NCBI RefSeq assembly: GCF_900116875.1
Contig: NZ_FPCC01000003.1
Location: forward strand, 1 to 64,000
From: Butyrivibrio sp. INlla21
Lineage (GTDB): Bacteria; Bacillota; Clostridia; Lachnospirales; Lachnospiraceae
Length of the DNA stretch: 64,000 bases
Direction of reading: 5' to 3'
Below, piece after piece: positions 7,917-16,356 of this stretch; positions within the stretch are counted from its first letter, which is position 1; each line of letters begins with the position of its first letter. Both the position numbers and the translations under genes were made by a program. Under the pieces are notes generated by a model, which saw only the letters and a program-made list of their open reading frames with translations, did not search any database and was not told where the DNA came from.

Positions 7917-8135
7917 TCAGACCATCAAATCCTCAATTTCTTTGAATAGATCCATAGTTTCTTTTGCAAGCTGTTCATCCATCTTTTGAATTATGCAGCC
8001 CGCATGAACCAAAACCTTATCTCCCACGGCCACATCGACAAGTCCGGCCTCAGCGTTAACCTTATTTCCGCTAAAATCAACCGTGGCTTTGGTTCCCTCT
8101 AAAGCTATGACCGTTCCGGGTATCGCAACGCACAT
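7917..8135 (-). CDS. hypC: Hydrogenase maturation chaperone HypC
   Basis: This 72-residue chaperone carries iron and ligands between HypD and the large subunit precursor (here EchE). The N-terminus MCVAIPGTVI has the required Cys2 after the initiator methionine, and the HupF/HypC barrel pattern AVGDKVLVHAGCIIQKMDE follows. GAAAGGAAA precedes the ATG. The gene lies between hypF and hypD. Confidence 0.96.
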   Translation of the reverse strand: MCVAIPGTVIALEGTKATVDFSGNKVNAEAGLVDVAVGDKVLVHAGCIIQKMDEQLAKETMDLFKEIEDLMV

Positions 8136-8153
8136 AATATTTCCTTTCTATGT

Positions 8154-8176
8154 TGATAAGCAAAAATCACTTATCA
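8154..8176 (-). repeat. Small hairpin at the hypF-hypC junction
   Basis: TGATAAG (8154-8160) and CTTATCA (8170-8176) are perfect 7-bp inverted repeats with a 9-base loop that spans the hypF stop codon. No T-run follows. It could slow ribosomes or stabilise the hypC part of the message. Confidence 0.35.
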
Positions 8177-10485
8177 CAATACATCATCGCATAATACGCT
8201 TGTCCCAAAGATATTCCGCCATCTCCTGCGGGAACAAGCTTATTAACGTATACATCAAAAGAATTCTCTTTTAAAACACGAATACTCTCTCTTAGGATGA
8301 TCCTGTTTAGGAACACTCCGCCGGATAAACAGACCTTATTTTCGCCAAAAGCTCTCCTTATCCTTGCGCACACATCCAAAATAAGCTTAACAACAGCCAT
8401 ATGAAAGGCATATGCGATCTGATTTATATCAAATTCTTTTGAATCCAAAAACTTTTTAATGTCATTATATAGCAAAAGCTGATCTGCTATAAGTACGCCG
8501 TCGTCTTCTTCAATATTGAAGCATATTTCGGGACATGAATCCCCGGAAAAAGAGCTTGCTGCCTTTTCAAGCATTACGGCGCATTCTCCTTCATATGAAT
8601 TAAACGTACGAATATTTAACAGCGCACTGACGGCGTCAAATAACCTTCCCATACTTGAAGTCTCAAAAGTATTTATATTATTTGCAAGCGCAGCCCTTTG
8701 TGCATCCTCTAAACCATCGTATCCAAGAGCATCTTCATAGCAGCCTGCAACCAGAGCCGCATCTTTTGGCGCTGTATTTCCACCGCATAGCTTAACATAC
8801 GAAAGATGCCCTTTCCTCTCAAATTTTGTTCTGTTGCACAAAAGGAATTCTCCGCCCCAGACATTACCGTCTGTTCCGTATCCTGTACCGTCAAAGCTTA
8901 CACCAATACAACTGTCAAGCGAATTCTCGGCCATGACGGAAAGCACATGTGCATGATGATGCTGAACATCAAGTATCTTAAGCTTTTCTATGCCCATGTC
9001 GGCTCTTTTATCTGCGTATGAATGTGAAATATATAGAGGATGCATATCTCTTACTATGATTTCAGGTTCAAACTCATAGAGATTCTCATATCTATCAAGT
9101 ACATCCTTGTAATTCTCAAATACCGAATAATCCTCAAGATCGCCGATATATTGAGACGACATTATCTTATCTTTAAGGGCAAAAGAAAAAGTGCTCTTAA
9201 GGTCACCGCCCATGGCTAGTATTTTTGTATTATTCTTAATGTTTTTAACCAAAACAGGGAGAGGCGCAAATCCTCTTGCTCTCCTGATAAAATGGCTTGT
9301 TTCCAATCCGTCTTGATGCTTAATAACAAACATGACGCTGTCATCCTGAGCCATATTTATCTCTCTTTTATGATAAAGCATACCGCGCACATGTATCTGA
9401 GAATTATACTCATCACCAAACGGCGGCATGAACGTCTTTCTAAAATCATCGTCCGAAATGATCATAGGAGCATCGGACTTGTTGGCACTTGTACATATAA
9501 CAGGACCAACCTCATCGCAGATCAGTCTATGGATGCCTGCTGATGGAAGAAACGCTCCGATATATTCGGACCCCTTTAATACTTCATCACCGAAATCAAC
9601 TTTTTTATTTAAAAGAACTATCGGCCTTGATGAGGAAGTCAAAAGCTTTTCTTCAAGCGCTGAAACATGCGCATATTCTTTTATTTGTTCTATAGACGAA
9701 AACATTACTGCAAAAGGCTTATTTTCTCTGCCTTTTATCTGTCTTAGCAGTTTTGCCGAGCCGTCTGTAGGAAGGCAAAGAAGCTGATATCCGCTTATCC
9801 CCTTAAGACCTATGGCATCTCCGTGAAGAAGAATTTCGGCTGCTTTCTTTACAGCACTATCCTTTTCCTCATGAGATAAAAGATTATTTCTGCCGCGAAA
9901 TTCATAATAATCAAGAAGCATCTGAGGACCGCAATCATGACAGGAAATTGTCTGAGCGTGTCTTCGTCTGCCTTCTTTGTATTCCGCCTCGCATACAGGA
10001 CACATTTTAAAAGCATCCATGGTTGTTGTATCTCTGTCATAGGGGAAACGGTCAGTAATACTTATCCTGGGGCCGCATGAAGCGCAGCTTATAAGAGGAT
10101 ATCTGTACCTTCTGTTCTTAAAATCAAGCATCTCCTTAAGGCAATCATCACAGATACCGATATCGGGTGAAAAGACGGAAAGATCATCTGATAAAGAAAC
10201 AGGAATGCTATCTTCAATCACGAAACTGTCATACTTAAAAGAAGGATCTTTTTTAATATGCTTTTCCTCGACATCCAAAATAAAAGCACCTGCAGGGTAC
10301 TCGGTCTTAACGACATTTACAAACTCATTTAAATCCTTGTCATTACCTGTCACCCGGATTTCAACTGCAGTGCCGATATTTCTTACCATTCCTTTAAGAT
10401 GATATTCAGTTGCTAAGCTGGCAATAAAGGGGCGATAGCCAACTCCTTGGACCGCCCCTTTAATCATAAGTGATATTATCATCAA
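8167..10485 (-). CDS. hypF: Carbamoyltransferase HypF
   Basis: HypF (772 residues) makes carbamoyl-adenylate from carbamoyl phosphate and ATP and transfers the carbamoyl group to HypE. Domains in order: acylphosphatase-like (IKGAVQGVGYRPFIASLA, residues 7-95), two zinc fingers (CDDCLKEM ... CASCGPR and CPVCEAEY ... CHDCGP), a YrdC-like domain (LKGISGYQLLCLPTD), and a Kae1/O-carbamoyltransferase domain with VQHHHAHVLSVMAE and SFDGTGYGTDG. The length fits the family. The start codon overlaps the echF stop by 4 bases, tying hyp expression to ech. Confidence 0.97.
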   Translation of the reverse strand: MMIISLMIKGAVQGVGYRPFIASLATEYHLKGMVRNIGTAVEIRVTGNDKDLNEFVNVVKTEYPAGAFILDVEEKHIKKDPSFKYDSFVIEDSIPVSLSDDLSVFSPDIGICDDCLKEMLDFKNRRYRYPLISCASCGPRISITDRFPYDRDTTTMDAFKMCPVCEAEYKEGRRRHAQTISCHDCGPQMLLDYYEFRGRNNLLSHEEKDSAVKKAAEILLHGDAIGLKGISGYQLLCLPTDGSAKLLRQIKGRENKPFAVMFSSIEQIKEYAHVSALEEKLLTSSSRPIVLLNKKVDFGDEVLKGSEYIGAFLPSAGIHRLICDEVGPVICTSANKSDAPMIISDDDFRKTFMPPFGDEYNSQIHVRGMLYHKREINMAQDDSVMFVIKHQDGLETSHFIRRARGFAPLPVLVKNIKNNTKILAMGGDLKSTFSFALKDKIMSSQYIGDLEDYSVFENYKDVLDRYENLYEFEPEIIVRDMHPLYISHSYADKRADMGIEKLKILDVQHHHAHVLSVMAENSLDSCIGVSFDGTGYGTDGNVWGGEFLLCNRTKFERKGHLSYVKLCGGNTAPKDAALVAGCYEDALGYDGLEDAQRAALANNINTFETSSMGRLFDAVSALLNIRTFNSYEGECAVMLEKAASSFSGDSCPEICFNIEEDDGVLIADQLLLYNDIKKFLDSKEFDINQIAYAFHMAVVKLILDVCARIRRAFGENKVCLSGGVFLNRIILRESIRVLKENSFDVYVNKLVPAGDGGISLGQAYYAMMYCDK

Positions 10486-10988
10486 TCTTTCTTTTCTTCC
10501 GCGTTCTGCGGTGCGTTCTGAGCAGGTGCTGCATGTGCTCCCTGAGTAGGTGTGGCAGGTGCCGCTCCACCCTGTGCGGCTGCGGCTTTTGCAGCGGCTG
10601 CGGCGGCAGCTCTCTCTTTGGCAGCCTTCATAAGTGCTTCCTGTGCAGCGATAGCCTTCTCAGACTGTTTAAAGGTCTTGGTAACCTTCTCATCGCCCGG
10701 CTCCTGGAATCTTGTACCCATTGAAAGGCATTTCTTAGGACAATTGTCAACGCAGCATCTACACTGAATGCAGCTCATAGGTCTTATTGACCATGTCTTT
10801 TCTGCTTTATCTACAGTAATAGCATGTGTTGGACATTTGATTGAACAAAGTCCGCAAAGAATACACACATCCATGTCGTTTTCAACATGTCCTCTTGTTC
10901 CTTCGGGAAATTCCTTCTCAGTCTTTCTCGTATAGGGCTTTGAAAAAAGATTACGTAATATAGTTTTCTTAAAACTTATAAGTGCCAT
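10482..10988 (-). CDS. echF: Ech hydrogenase ferredoxin subunit EchF
   Basis: The 168-residue NuoI-like subunit wires electrons from soluble ferredoxin to EchC/EchE. Two [4Fe-4S] motifs are visible: C42-x2-C45-x2-C48-x3-C52 (VCILCGLCSIKCP) and C73-x2-C76-x2-C79-x3-C83 (SCIQCRCCVDNCP). After residue 110 comes a tail extremely rich in Ala, Pro and Gln (KERAAAAAAAKAAAA, then APATPTQGAH) with no cluster ligands, unusual for EchF. The start at 10988 is set by GGGAG 6-7 bases upstream. Order and overlap with hypF place it at the end of the ech part of the operon. Confidence 0.93.
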   Translation of the reverse strand: MALISFKKTILRNLFSKPYTRKTEKEFPEGTRGHVENDMDVCILCGLCSIKCPTHAITVDKAEKTWSIRPMSCIQCRCCVDNCPKKCLSMGTRFQEPGDEKVTKTFKQSEKAIAAQEALMKAAKERAAAAAAAKAAAAQGGAAPATPTQGAHAAPAQNAPQNAEEKKD

Positions 10989-11027
10989 AATAATCTCCCA
11001 TTGTGAGCATATCAATACTCATACTAT

Positions 11028-12107
11028 TTATCTCTCCGTGCAGCTGATGCAAGGATCGATCGTAAGAACGAGGATAGGAACATCCGCAAGATCACAGCCT
11101 TTCAAGATCTCAACAAGACCGGAAAGATTTGCAAATGTAGGTGTGCGGACTCTCATTCTGTCGATAAACTTGGTTCCGTTAGCCTTTACATAGTAAAGAG
11201 CTTCGCCTCGAGGCTGCTCGATTCTCATCATATATTCGCCGTTAGGCATTCCCTTAACGGGAACTTCGATATCTCCTGAAGGCATTTTGTCGATACACTG
11301 ATGAATGATATCAAAAGCCTGGAAAATCTCTTCAATACGGCATTTTGTACGAGCATAGGAATCTCCCTCGGTGCTTACGATAGGTGTAAAATCGATATCA
11401 CCGTATGCACAGTAGCCTGTTGATCTTATATCGCAGCTTATTCCGCTTGCTCTAAGGAACGGTCCCGTACATCCGAGTGCATCGGCCTGCTCTGCAGTAA
11501 GAACGCCGACACCGCGAAGTCTTGTCTGAACCGCCGCATCTTCAAGGAAAGGCCTTGCGATAGTCTTAAGATCCTCTTCCATCTTGAAAATACGCTCATT
11601 AAAGTCCTTAAGCATCTCATCGGATACATCTCTTCTGATACCGCCGATCTTCATAACGGAAAAGATAACTCGTCCGCCTGTAGAAGCTTCGAACATATCA
11701 AGAGCTTCTTCTCTGAGTCTCCAGCAGTCCATGTACAAGCTCTCAAATCCGAAAGCATCTGCAAGAAGACCCATCCAAAGCAAATGAGAATGGATCCTAC
11801 TGAGTTCGGACCAAATAGTCCTAAGATATCTTGCTCTTGCGGGGACTTCGATATCCATAATATGCTCAACCGCCTCAGAATATCCAAGGCCGTGACCAAG
11901 AGAACAGATACCGCAGATACGCTCCGCAACGTAAACCATCTCGTTAAAATCTTTTTTATCTACCAGCTTCTCAAGACCTCTGTGAATGAAACCGATGGAA
12001 GGAATAGCTTCAATAACCTTCTCATCCTCCATAACAAGGTCTAAGTGAATCGGCTCCGGAAGAACCGGATGCTGGGGTCCAAAGGGAATTACACTTCTGT
12101 TAGACAT
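11028..12107 (-). CDS. echE: Ech hydrogenase large subunit EchE ([NiFe] active site)
   Basis: The 359-residue NuoD-like subunit holds the [NiFe] centre where protons are reduced to H2. The four nickel-binding cysteines are present: C65 and C68 in ERICGICSLGHG and C353 and C356 in IDPCISCTER. The reading frame stops right after ISCTER, so there is no C-terminal extension to be removed. Most [NiFe] large subunits are made with such an extension, while some energy-converting ones lack it. This fits the absence of a maturation endopeptidase gene here. Upstream is echD, downstream echF. Confidence 0.96.
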   Translation of the reverse strand: MSNRSVIPFGPQHPVLPEPIHLDLVMEDEKVIEAIPSIGFIHRGLEKLVDKKDFNEMVYVAERICGICSLGHGLGYSEAVEHIMDIEVPARARYLRTIWSELSRIHSHLLWMGLLADAFGFESLYMDCWRLREEALDMFEASTGGRVIFSVMKIGGIRRDVSDEMLKDFNERIFKMEEDLKTIARPFLEDAAVQTRLRGVGVLTAEQADALGCTGPFLRASGISCDIRSTGYCAYGDIDFTPIVSTEGDSYARTKCRIEEIFQAFDIIHQCIDKMPSGDIEVPVKGMPNGEYMMRIEQPRGEALYYVKANGTKFIDRMRVRTPTFANLSGLVEILKGCDLADVPILVLTIDPCISCTER

Positions 12108-12121
12108 TTTGGTTCCTCCAA

Positions 12122-12454
12122 TTATTTAAACGGTGTCTCGATCGCTGTGCGATAGAGTTTACCTTCAAAGTCAATGTTGATCATCTTGATCTGCACACCG
12201 AAAAGATCATGCATCTCGTTCTCATATATAAAAGCGCAAGGATAAATACTTGTTATACTTGAGATCTCTTCGTTTTCGGGAAGGGTAATCTTGAGCTGTT
12301 TAACTTCAAGTCCTTTTCCGAAGGTATATATAAGCTCATAAGCATCGGGAATTCTTGTAGCACACTGCTGCATGAGATGGTATCCCGCAAATTTAAGCTT
12401 CTGTGATTCATCTATAATGCTGCCGGGGTTAACGGCTGTGAATTCTGTATTCAT
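12122..12454 (-). CDS. echD: Ech hydrogenase subunit EchD (NuoC-like)
   Basis: This 110-residue protein corresponds to the 30-kDa (NuoC) subunit of complex I. It contains the family stretch SSITSIYPCAFIYENEMHDL followed by FGVQIKMINIDF. It holds no cofactor and probably fixes the small and large subunits together. It is short, as is normal for EchD. Its ATG overlaps the echC stop by one base (TAATG). Assignment rests on motif and operon position together. Confidence 0.88.
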   Translation of the reverse strand: MNTEFTAVNPGSIIDESQKLKFAGYHLMQQCATRIPDAYELIYTFGKGLEVKQLKITLPENEEISSITSIYPCAFIYENEMHDLFGVQIKMINIDFEGKLYRTAIETPFK

Positions 12455-13089
12455 TATGCGTTATCTCCTTTCCCGGAATTATCCGCAGCGGGTGCTGCCG
12501 GCTTAGGTGTTGGCTTTGCGGTAGCTTTCATCTTCTCCTCAGCCTGTTCTCTAAGTGCTTCCTCTGTGAGGATCGCATCATACTGAGTGCTGGGATCATA
12601 GTCATCCGCGGTCATATGTACAGCCATCTTACTGTAATCAACCATACAGTAGCCGGCCTTCATAGATTCTTTTAACTTCTTTCTCTTCTCCTCGAGAATT
12701 CCTACAGCCTTTACAACACCCTGGATAAGCGCTTCAGGTCTTACGGCACATCCCGGTACATATACATCTACAGGAACCACCTTGTCGGCGCCACCCAAAA
12801 TGTTATAGCACTCCTTAAAGATTCCGCCGTCGCAAGCGCAGATTCCGCAGGCAACAACAACCTTGGGATCGGGCATCATATTGTAGAGCTGTCTGATTAC
12901 AGGTGCAGTCTGAGCATTGACACCTCCCGTCAAAAGAAGGACGTCTGCATGCTTGGGATTACCTGTATTTATAATACCGAACCTCTCAACATCATAGAGA
13001 GGAGTCATGGTAGCAAGTACTTCTATATCGCAGCCGTTACAGCTGGAACCGTCATAATGTAACACCCATGGTGATTTTGATATTTTCAT
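12454..13089 (-). CDS. echC: Ech hydrogenase small subunit EchC (NuoB-like)
   Basis: The 211-residue small subunit carries the [4Fe-4S] cluster nearest the [NiFe] site. Likely ligands are C17 and C20 (SSCNGCDIEVLA), C81 or C84 (VVACGICACDGG) and C114 (YVPGCAVRPEAL). After about residue 180 there is a Lys/Ala/Pro tail (KATAKPTPKPAAPAADN) beyond the conserved NuoB fold, similar in composition to the EchF tail. It is encoded between echB and echD, with the echD start overlapping its stop. Confidence 0.95.
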   Translation of the reverse strand: MKISKSPWVLHYDGSSCNGCDIEVLATMTPLYDVERFGIINTGNPKHADVLLLTGGVNAQTAPVIRQLYNMMPDPKVVVACGICACDGGIFKECYNILGGADKVVPVDVYVPGCAVRPEALIQGVVKAVGILEEKRKKLKESMKAGYCMVDYSKMAVHMTADDYDPSTQYDAILTEEALREQAEEKMKATAKPTPKPAAPAADNSGKGDNA

Positions 13090-13107
13090 TTGCTTATCTC
13101 CTTCTCA

Positions 13108-13977
13108 TTACTTCAAAACATTAAGGATCAGCAGGTTGGTTCCCGCAAATACAAGGATAACCGCCCATGTAACCTTGAGCATGGTGATGTACTTAACACG
13201 AGGGAAAAGATTATCAATAAGTGTCTCAAGGAAGAAAACAACGGAGCATGCAATAACTGCCCAAAGGATACTGATAGGATTGTTTGTAATAAAGAACATT
13301 CCTACGATACCCATCATAAGAACAGTATCATACCACTCTGCTATCTCAACGCGTGCAAGGTTGCCACCCGAAAGATCTGTCGTAAGTCCCTTAACCATCT
13401 CCTGGTGCATATGGTGTGAAGTACTAAGATCAAAAGGCGACTTCCTAAGTTTAATGATAAGGATAAATACAAATCCGATAAAGAAACCGGGTATCTGTAC
13501 GATCGCGGGCACAGATGCATGGATAAGATCATTAACCATGAAACTTCCGTTTGCATAGTAAAAACCGATGGCAACAAGAAGAGTCATAGGTTCATAACAC
13601 ATCATCTGTAAAAGCTCACGCTGCGCTCCCATGATACTGTAAGGGCCGTTTGTTGAAAAAGCGGCAAGTACCATCATAACCTCTGACATTGAAAGAGCAA
13701 AGAATACAAGAAGCATATCTCCGCCTGCAAAGAACAGAGCGCCTGTAAATATCGTAAAGATAAGATAGGCCGTTACAAACAGAACCTGAATACCGTTAAC
13801 AACGGTGGTCTGCTTGTTCATAAGCTTAAATACATCATAAAAAGGCTGAAAAACAGGAGGTCCTTGTCTTCCCTGCATACGTGCGGAAAAGACTCTGTCT
13901 ATGCCTGATAAAAGTCCTCCGATAAACGGAGCCAAAAGTACATAAAGTATAGCTTTTATGATAATAGAAACAGTCAT
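13108..13977 (-). CDS. echB: Ech hydrogenase membrane subunit EchB (NuoH-like)
   Basis: The 289-residue integral membrane protein has about eight hydrophobic helices and anchors the soluble arm. The NuoH hallmark RMQGRQGPPVFQPFYDVFKL (residues about 34-53) is present, as is the ELLQMMCYEPM loop. The start at 13977 (MTVSIIIKAIL) is chosen because AGGAGGTGC lies just upstream and the ATG overlaps the echA stop (TGATG). A 22-codon longer reading is rejected. Confidence 0.95.
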   Translation of the reverse strand: MTVSIIIKAILYVLLAPFIGGLLSGIDRVFSARMQGRQGPPVFQPFYDVFKLMNKQTTVVNGIQVLFVTAYLIFTIFTGALFFAGGDMLLVFFALSMSEVMMVLAAFSTNGPYSIMGAQRELLQMMCYEPMTLLVAIGFYYANGSFMVNDLIHASVPAIVQIPGFFIGFVFILIIKLRKSPFDLSTSHHMHQEMVKGLTTDLSGGNLARVEIAEWYDTVLMMGIVGMFFITNNPISILWAVIACSVVFFLETLIDNLFPRVKYITMLKVTWAVILVFAGTNLLILNVLK

Positions 13978-15905
13978 CAGAACGCACCTCCTACCACAAT
14001 AATAAGCATTACCGCAACAAGTACGGCAGCCACGATTATGCAAGGTAAAAGAAGCTTCTTTTCACCAAAGAATTCATCCATATACCAGTTGGACATGTAA
14101 AGTGCTCTCTCTTTACCGAAAGAATCAATATAATGTCTGTCATCACCGGCATTGACACCCGCAACATAAGACATTGTCATCTTTGAATTCTTACCGATGG
14201 CAAGGAATCTTGAACCGATAGGAATAAGGAAGATCATTGTAACCATGATCATCATGATGATAACATCGCTTCCTCCGATAACATCGGGGATATTGGTATG
14301 GAACGCCTCATCGAGAATCGGCTGGATCATGTTGGTTGACATCCAAGGGAATGCAAAGCACATGATAACTATAAGCGAAGTAAGCGGGAAAATAGATACC
14401 ATCTCGCTTCTTGGTGTTATATCTTCAAGCTCGAAAGACTGATGGATAACGGTACAGATCTTTCCAAGCCATTTAGCCCAGTAGAAAAGCGTACTTCCCG
14501 AACCGAATACAAGGAAGATAACAAGCCATACACTACCTGAATCTACGAATGCCTTAAGAGCAGCCCATTTAGATACAAGCATACCAAACGGTGCCATGAA
14601 CATACCGCAGATACCGATCATCATGATAAAAGCAAGTCTCGGAAGCTTAATGATAAGTCCGTGCATATCCTCAACATCACGGCTTCCCATACAGTTCTCG
14701 ATATCTCCGACTGTCTGGAAAAGAAGTGACTTGGAAACGGCATGGAAAAGAACCAGCATAACAGCGGCCCAAACACCTTCTGTGGTACCTGTACCTGCGC
14801 AAGCTGTGATAAGTCCGAGGTTTGAAATTGTTGAGTATGCGAGTACTTTCTTGCCGTCGCTGACTGTAATTGCAAGAAGTGATGCCGCAAAGAATGTGAA
14901 TCCACCGATGACCGTGATCATGATACCCGTAAGAGTGTTGTACATGATAGGTGAGATTCTGATGAGCATGTATACACCGATCTTAACCATTGTCGCAGAA
15001 TGTAAAAGCGCGCTGGAAGGAGTAGGTGCAACCATGGCTCCGAGCAGCCATTTTGAAAAAGGAAACTGTGCACTCTTTGTAAGAGCCGCAAAGGCAAAGA
15101 GTGTAACAGGTACAAGAACAAATTTAGACGGAGCGCTGTCTGTGAGCTGGCTTAAGTTTGCAATTCCGAGATTCATATTGCAATACATAAGGCCTGCCGC
15201 AAATCCACAGCCTCCGAGAAGGTTCATCCATAAAGCTCTGAATGAATTGTCTACTGCTTCCTGAGTTCTTGTGTAGCCGATCATAAGGAATGAGCATACA
15301 CTTGTGATCTCCCAGAAGAAATAGATCCATCCGAGATTATCTGAAGAAATAAGACCAAACATTGCTCCGAGGAACACAAACATAAGTGCAAGAAAGTAAT
15401 TGGAACGATCCTGCACATCTGTATGATGATGGTGATAATCCTTCATATATCCTGATGCGTAGATACAGATAAGAATACCTACAACTCCGACGATCAGGTA
15501 CATAACAGCGGCAAAAGTATCAATACGTACATGTGTAAAGCCTTCTACTGCCTTACCTGTAAGATCCATCCAAAGAACGGGAACAGTTCCTACAAGTGAA
15601 AAAATAATTGCGTAGAATTTCTTGTATTTAATGCTGAGAAAACATACAAGACCCATTAGAAAGATTTCAGCAGCAACCACTATGTGCCCATGAAGCTCTG
15701 TGTTCTCAAGATAAACGAAGTCTGCTTTATTACCGGACATGAGAACATTGACAGCAACATAGATGGCGGCGGCCATGATAGTAAATCCACCTATAATAAT
15801 AACTGCACTTCTGAGTGGACTTGCCTTCTTAAGAAATCCTATTATTATCGCCATAATAAAAGGAAACAGAATAAGAAAGTTAACCACGTTTAAAATATTA
15901 GCCAA
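13977..15905 (-). CDS. echA: Ech hydrogenase antiporter-like subunit EchA (NuoL-like)
   Basis: This is the large Mrp/NuoL-type membrane subunit (642 residues from the proposed start) that should couple ferredoxin:H+ electron flow to ion pumping. Many transmembrane helices are evident. The proton-antiporter motif region reads TLFAFAALTKSAQFPFSKWL followed by APTPSSALLHSATMVKIGVY. The best ribosome site (AAAGGGGC) sits 8 bases before a TTG at 15905 (LANILNVVNFLILFP). An ATG eight codons further upstream (15929) has no such site, so the TTG is preferred but not certain. It is the first ech gene, after the metal-sensor gene. Confidence 0.93.
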   Translation of the reverse strand: MANILNVVNFLILFPFIMAIIIGFLKKASPLRSAVIIIGGFTIMAAAIYVAVNVLMSGNKADFVYLENTELHGHIVVAAEIFLMGLVCFLSIKYKKFYAIIFSLVGTVPVLWMDLTGKAVEGFTHVRIDTFAAVMYLIVGVVGILICIYASGYMKDYHHHHTDVQDRSNYFLALMFVFLGAMFGLISSDNLGWIYFFWEITSVCSFLMIGYTRTQEAVDNSFRALWMNLLGGCGFAAGLMYCNMNLGIANLSQLTDSAPSKFVLVPVTLFAFAALTKSAQFPFSKWLLGAMVAPTPSSALLHSATMVKIGVYMLIRISPIMYNTLTGIMITVIGGFTFFAASLLAITVSDGKKVLAYSTISNLGLITACAGTGTTEGVWAAVMLVLFHAVSKSLLFQTVGDIENCMGSRDVEDMHGLIIKLPRLAFIMMIGICGMFMAPFGMLVSKWAALKAFVDSGSVWLVIFLVFGSGSTLFYWAKWLGKICTVIHQSFELEDITPRSEMVSIFPLTSLIVIMCFAFPWMSTNMIQPILDEAFHTNIPDVIGGSDVIIMMIMVTMIFLIPIGSRFLAIGKNSKMTMSYVAGVNAGDDRHYIDSFGKERALYMSNWYMDEFFGEKKLLLPCIIVAAVLVAVMLIIVVGGAF

Positions 15906-15932
15906 GGTGTTCGCCCCTTTCACATACATTTT

Positions 15933-15952
15933 ACATGAGATTTATTCTCATG
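15933..15952. promoter_or_regulatory. Hairpin/operator-like palindrome between csoR-like gene and echA
   Basis: TACATGAGA and TCTCATGTT contain a perfect 8-bp inverted repeat (ACATGAGA 15933-15940, TCTCATGT 15945/46-15952) with a short loop. It overlaps the stop codon of the metal-sensor gene and precedes the echA start. No T-run follows. It may be an operator, a processing site or a leader hairpin tuning ech relative to the regulator. Confidence 0.45.
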
Positions 15953-16244
15953 TTGTCTTCATAAATTTGTCGATGGCATCATTAAGTTCTATGATGGCAT
16001 CTTCATCACCTTCCTGAACTGCGTGGACAAGGCAGTGACTTATATGTTCTTTAAGTATCTCTTTTCCCGTGTTGTTAAGCGCGGAACGTACAGCTGCCAA
16101 CTGTACGAGAACTTCGGAACAATCCCTGTCGTCCTCGACCATCCTCTTGACCGATTCAAGGTGTCCGATTGCCTTGGACAGCCTGTTGACGATGGCTTTC
16201 ATCTTTTCCGGGTCGTGGTGATGATTATGATTATGAGAACTCAT
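15948..16244 (-). CDS. CsoR/RcnR-family metal-sensing repressor
   Basis: This 98-residue all-helical DUF156-type repressor is expected to release DNA when it binds metal. The metal-site spacing C42-x24-H67-x3-C71 equals the C-H-C fingerprint of CsoR (Cu+) and of the nickel sensor InrS. The nickel/cobalt sensor RcnR has His in the last place. The N-terminus is unusual: MSSHNHNHHHDPEKM has five histidines in residues 4-10. A GGAGG site 5 bases before the ATG at 16244 fixes the start. It is the first gene before echA-F, and the promoter in front of it would serve both. Whether it senses Ni, Cu or something else cannot be settled from sequence. Confidence 0.88.
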   Translation of the reverse strand: MSSHNHNHHHDPEKMKAIVNRLSKAIGHLESVKRMVEDDRDCSEVLVQLAAVRSALNNTGKEILKEHISHCLVHAVQEGDEDAIIELNDAIDKFMKTT

Positions 16245-16327
16245 AATTACCTCCATAAACAACGCGTGATTTGTTAAATTTTTGACTTTCCAAAAAACAA
16301 ACTAACCACGCATCATTGACCGTATAA

Positions 16328-16356
16328 ATTGTATTTCTATTTGGTAAAAAAATCAA
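16328..16356 (-). promoter_or_regulatory. Sigma-A promoter of the metal-sensor/ech/hyp operon
   Basis: Minus strand TTGATT (16351-16356), 17 bases, TACAAT (16328-16333). It overlaps the ohrR stop codon and leaves a leader of about 80 bases. In that leader GCGTG (16264-16268) and CACGC (16307-16311) form a spaced inverted repeat that could be an operator half-site pair or a leader hairpin. Confidence 0.65.

Noticed and set aside
14596-15264. Long plus-strand open frame (222 codons) opposite echA
   Set aside because: It is antisense to a clear NuoL-like gene, has no ribosome site or family pattern, and its length reflects the codon use of the true gene.
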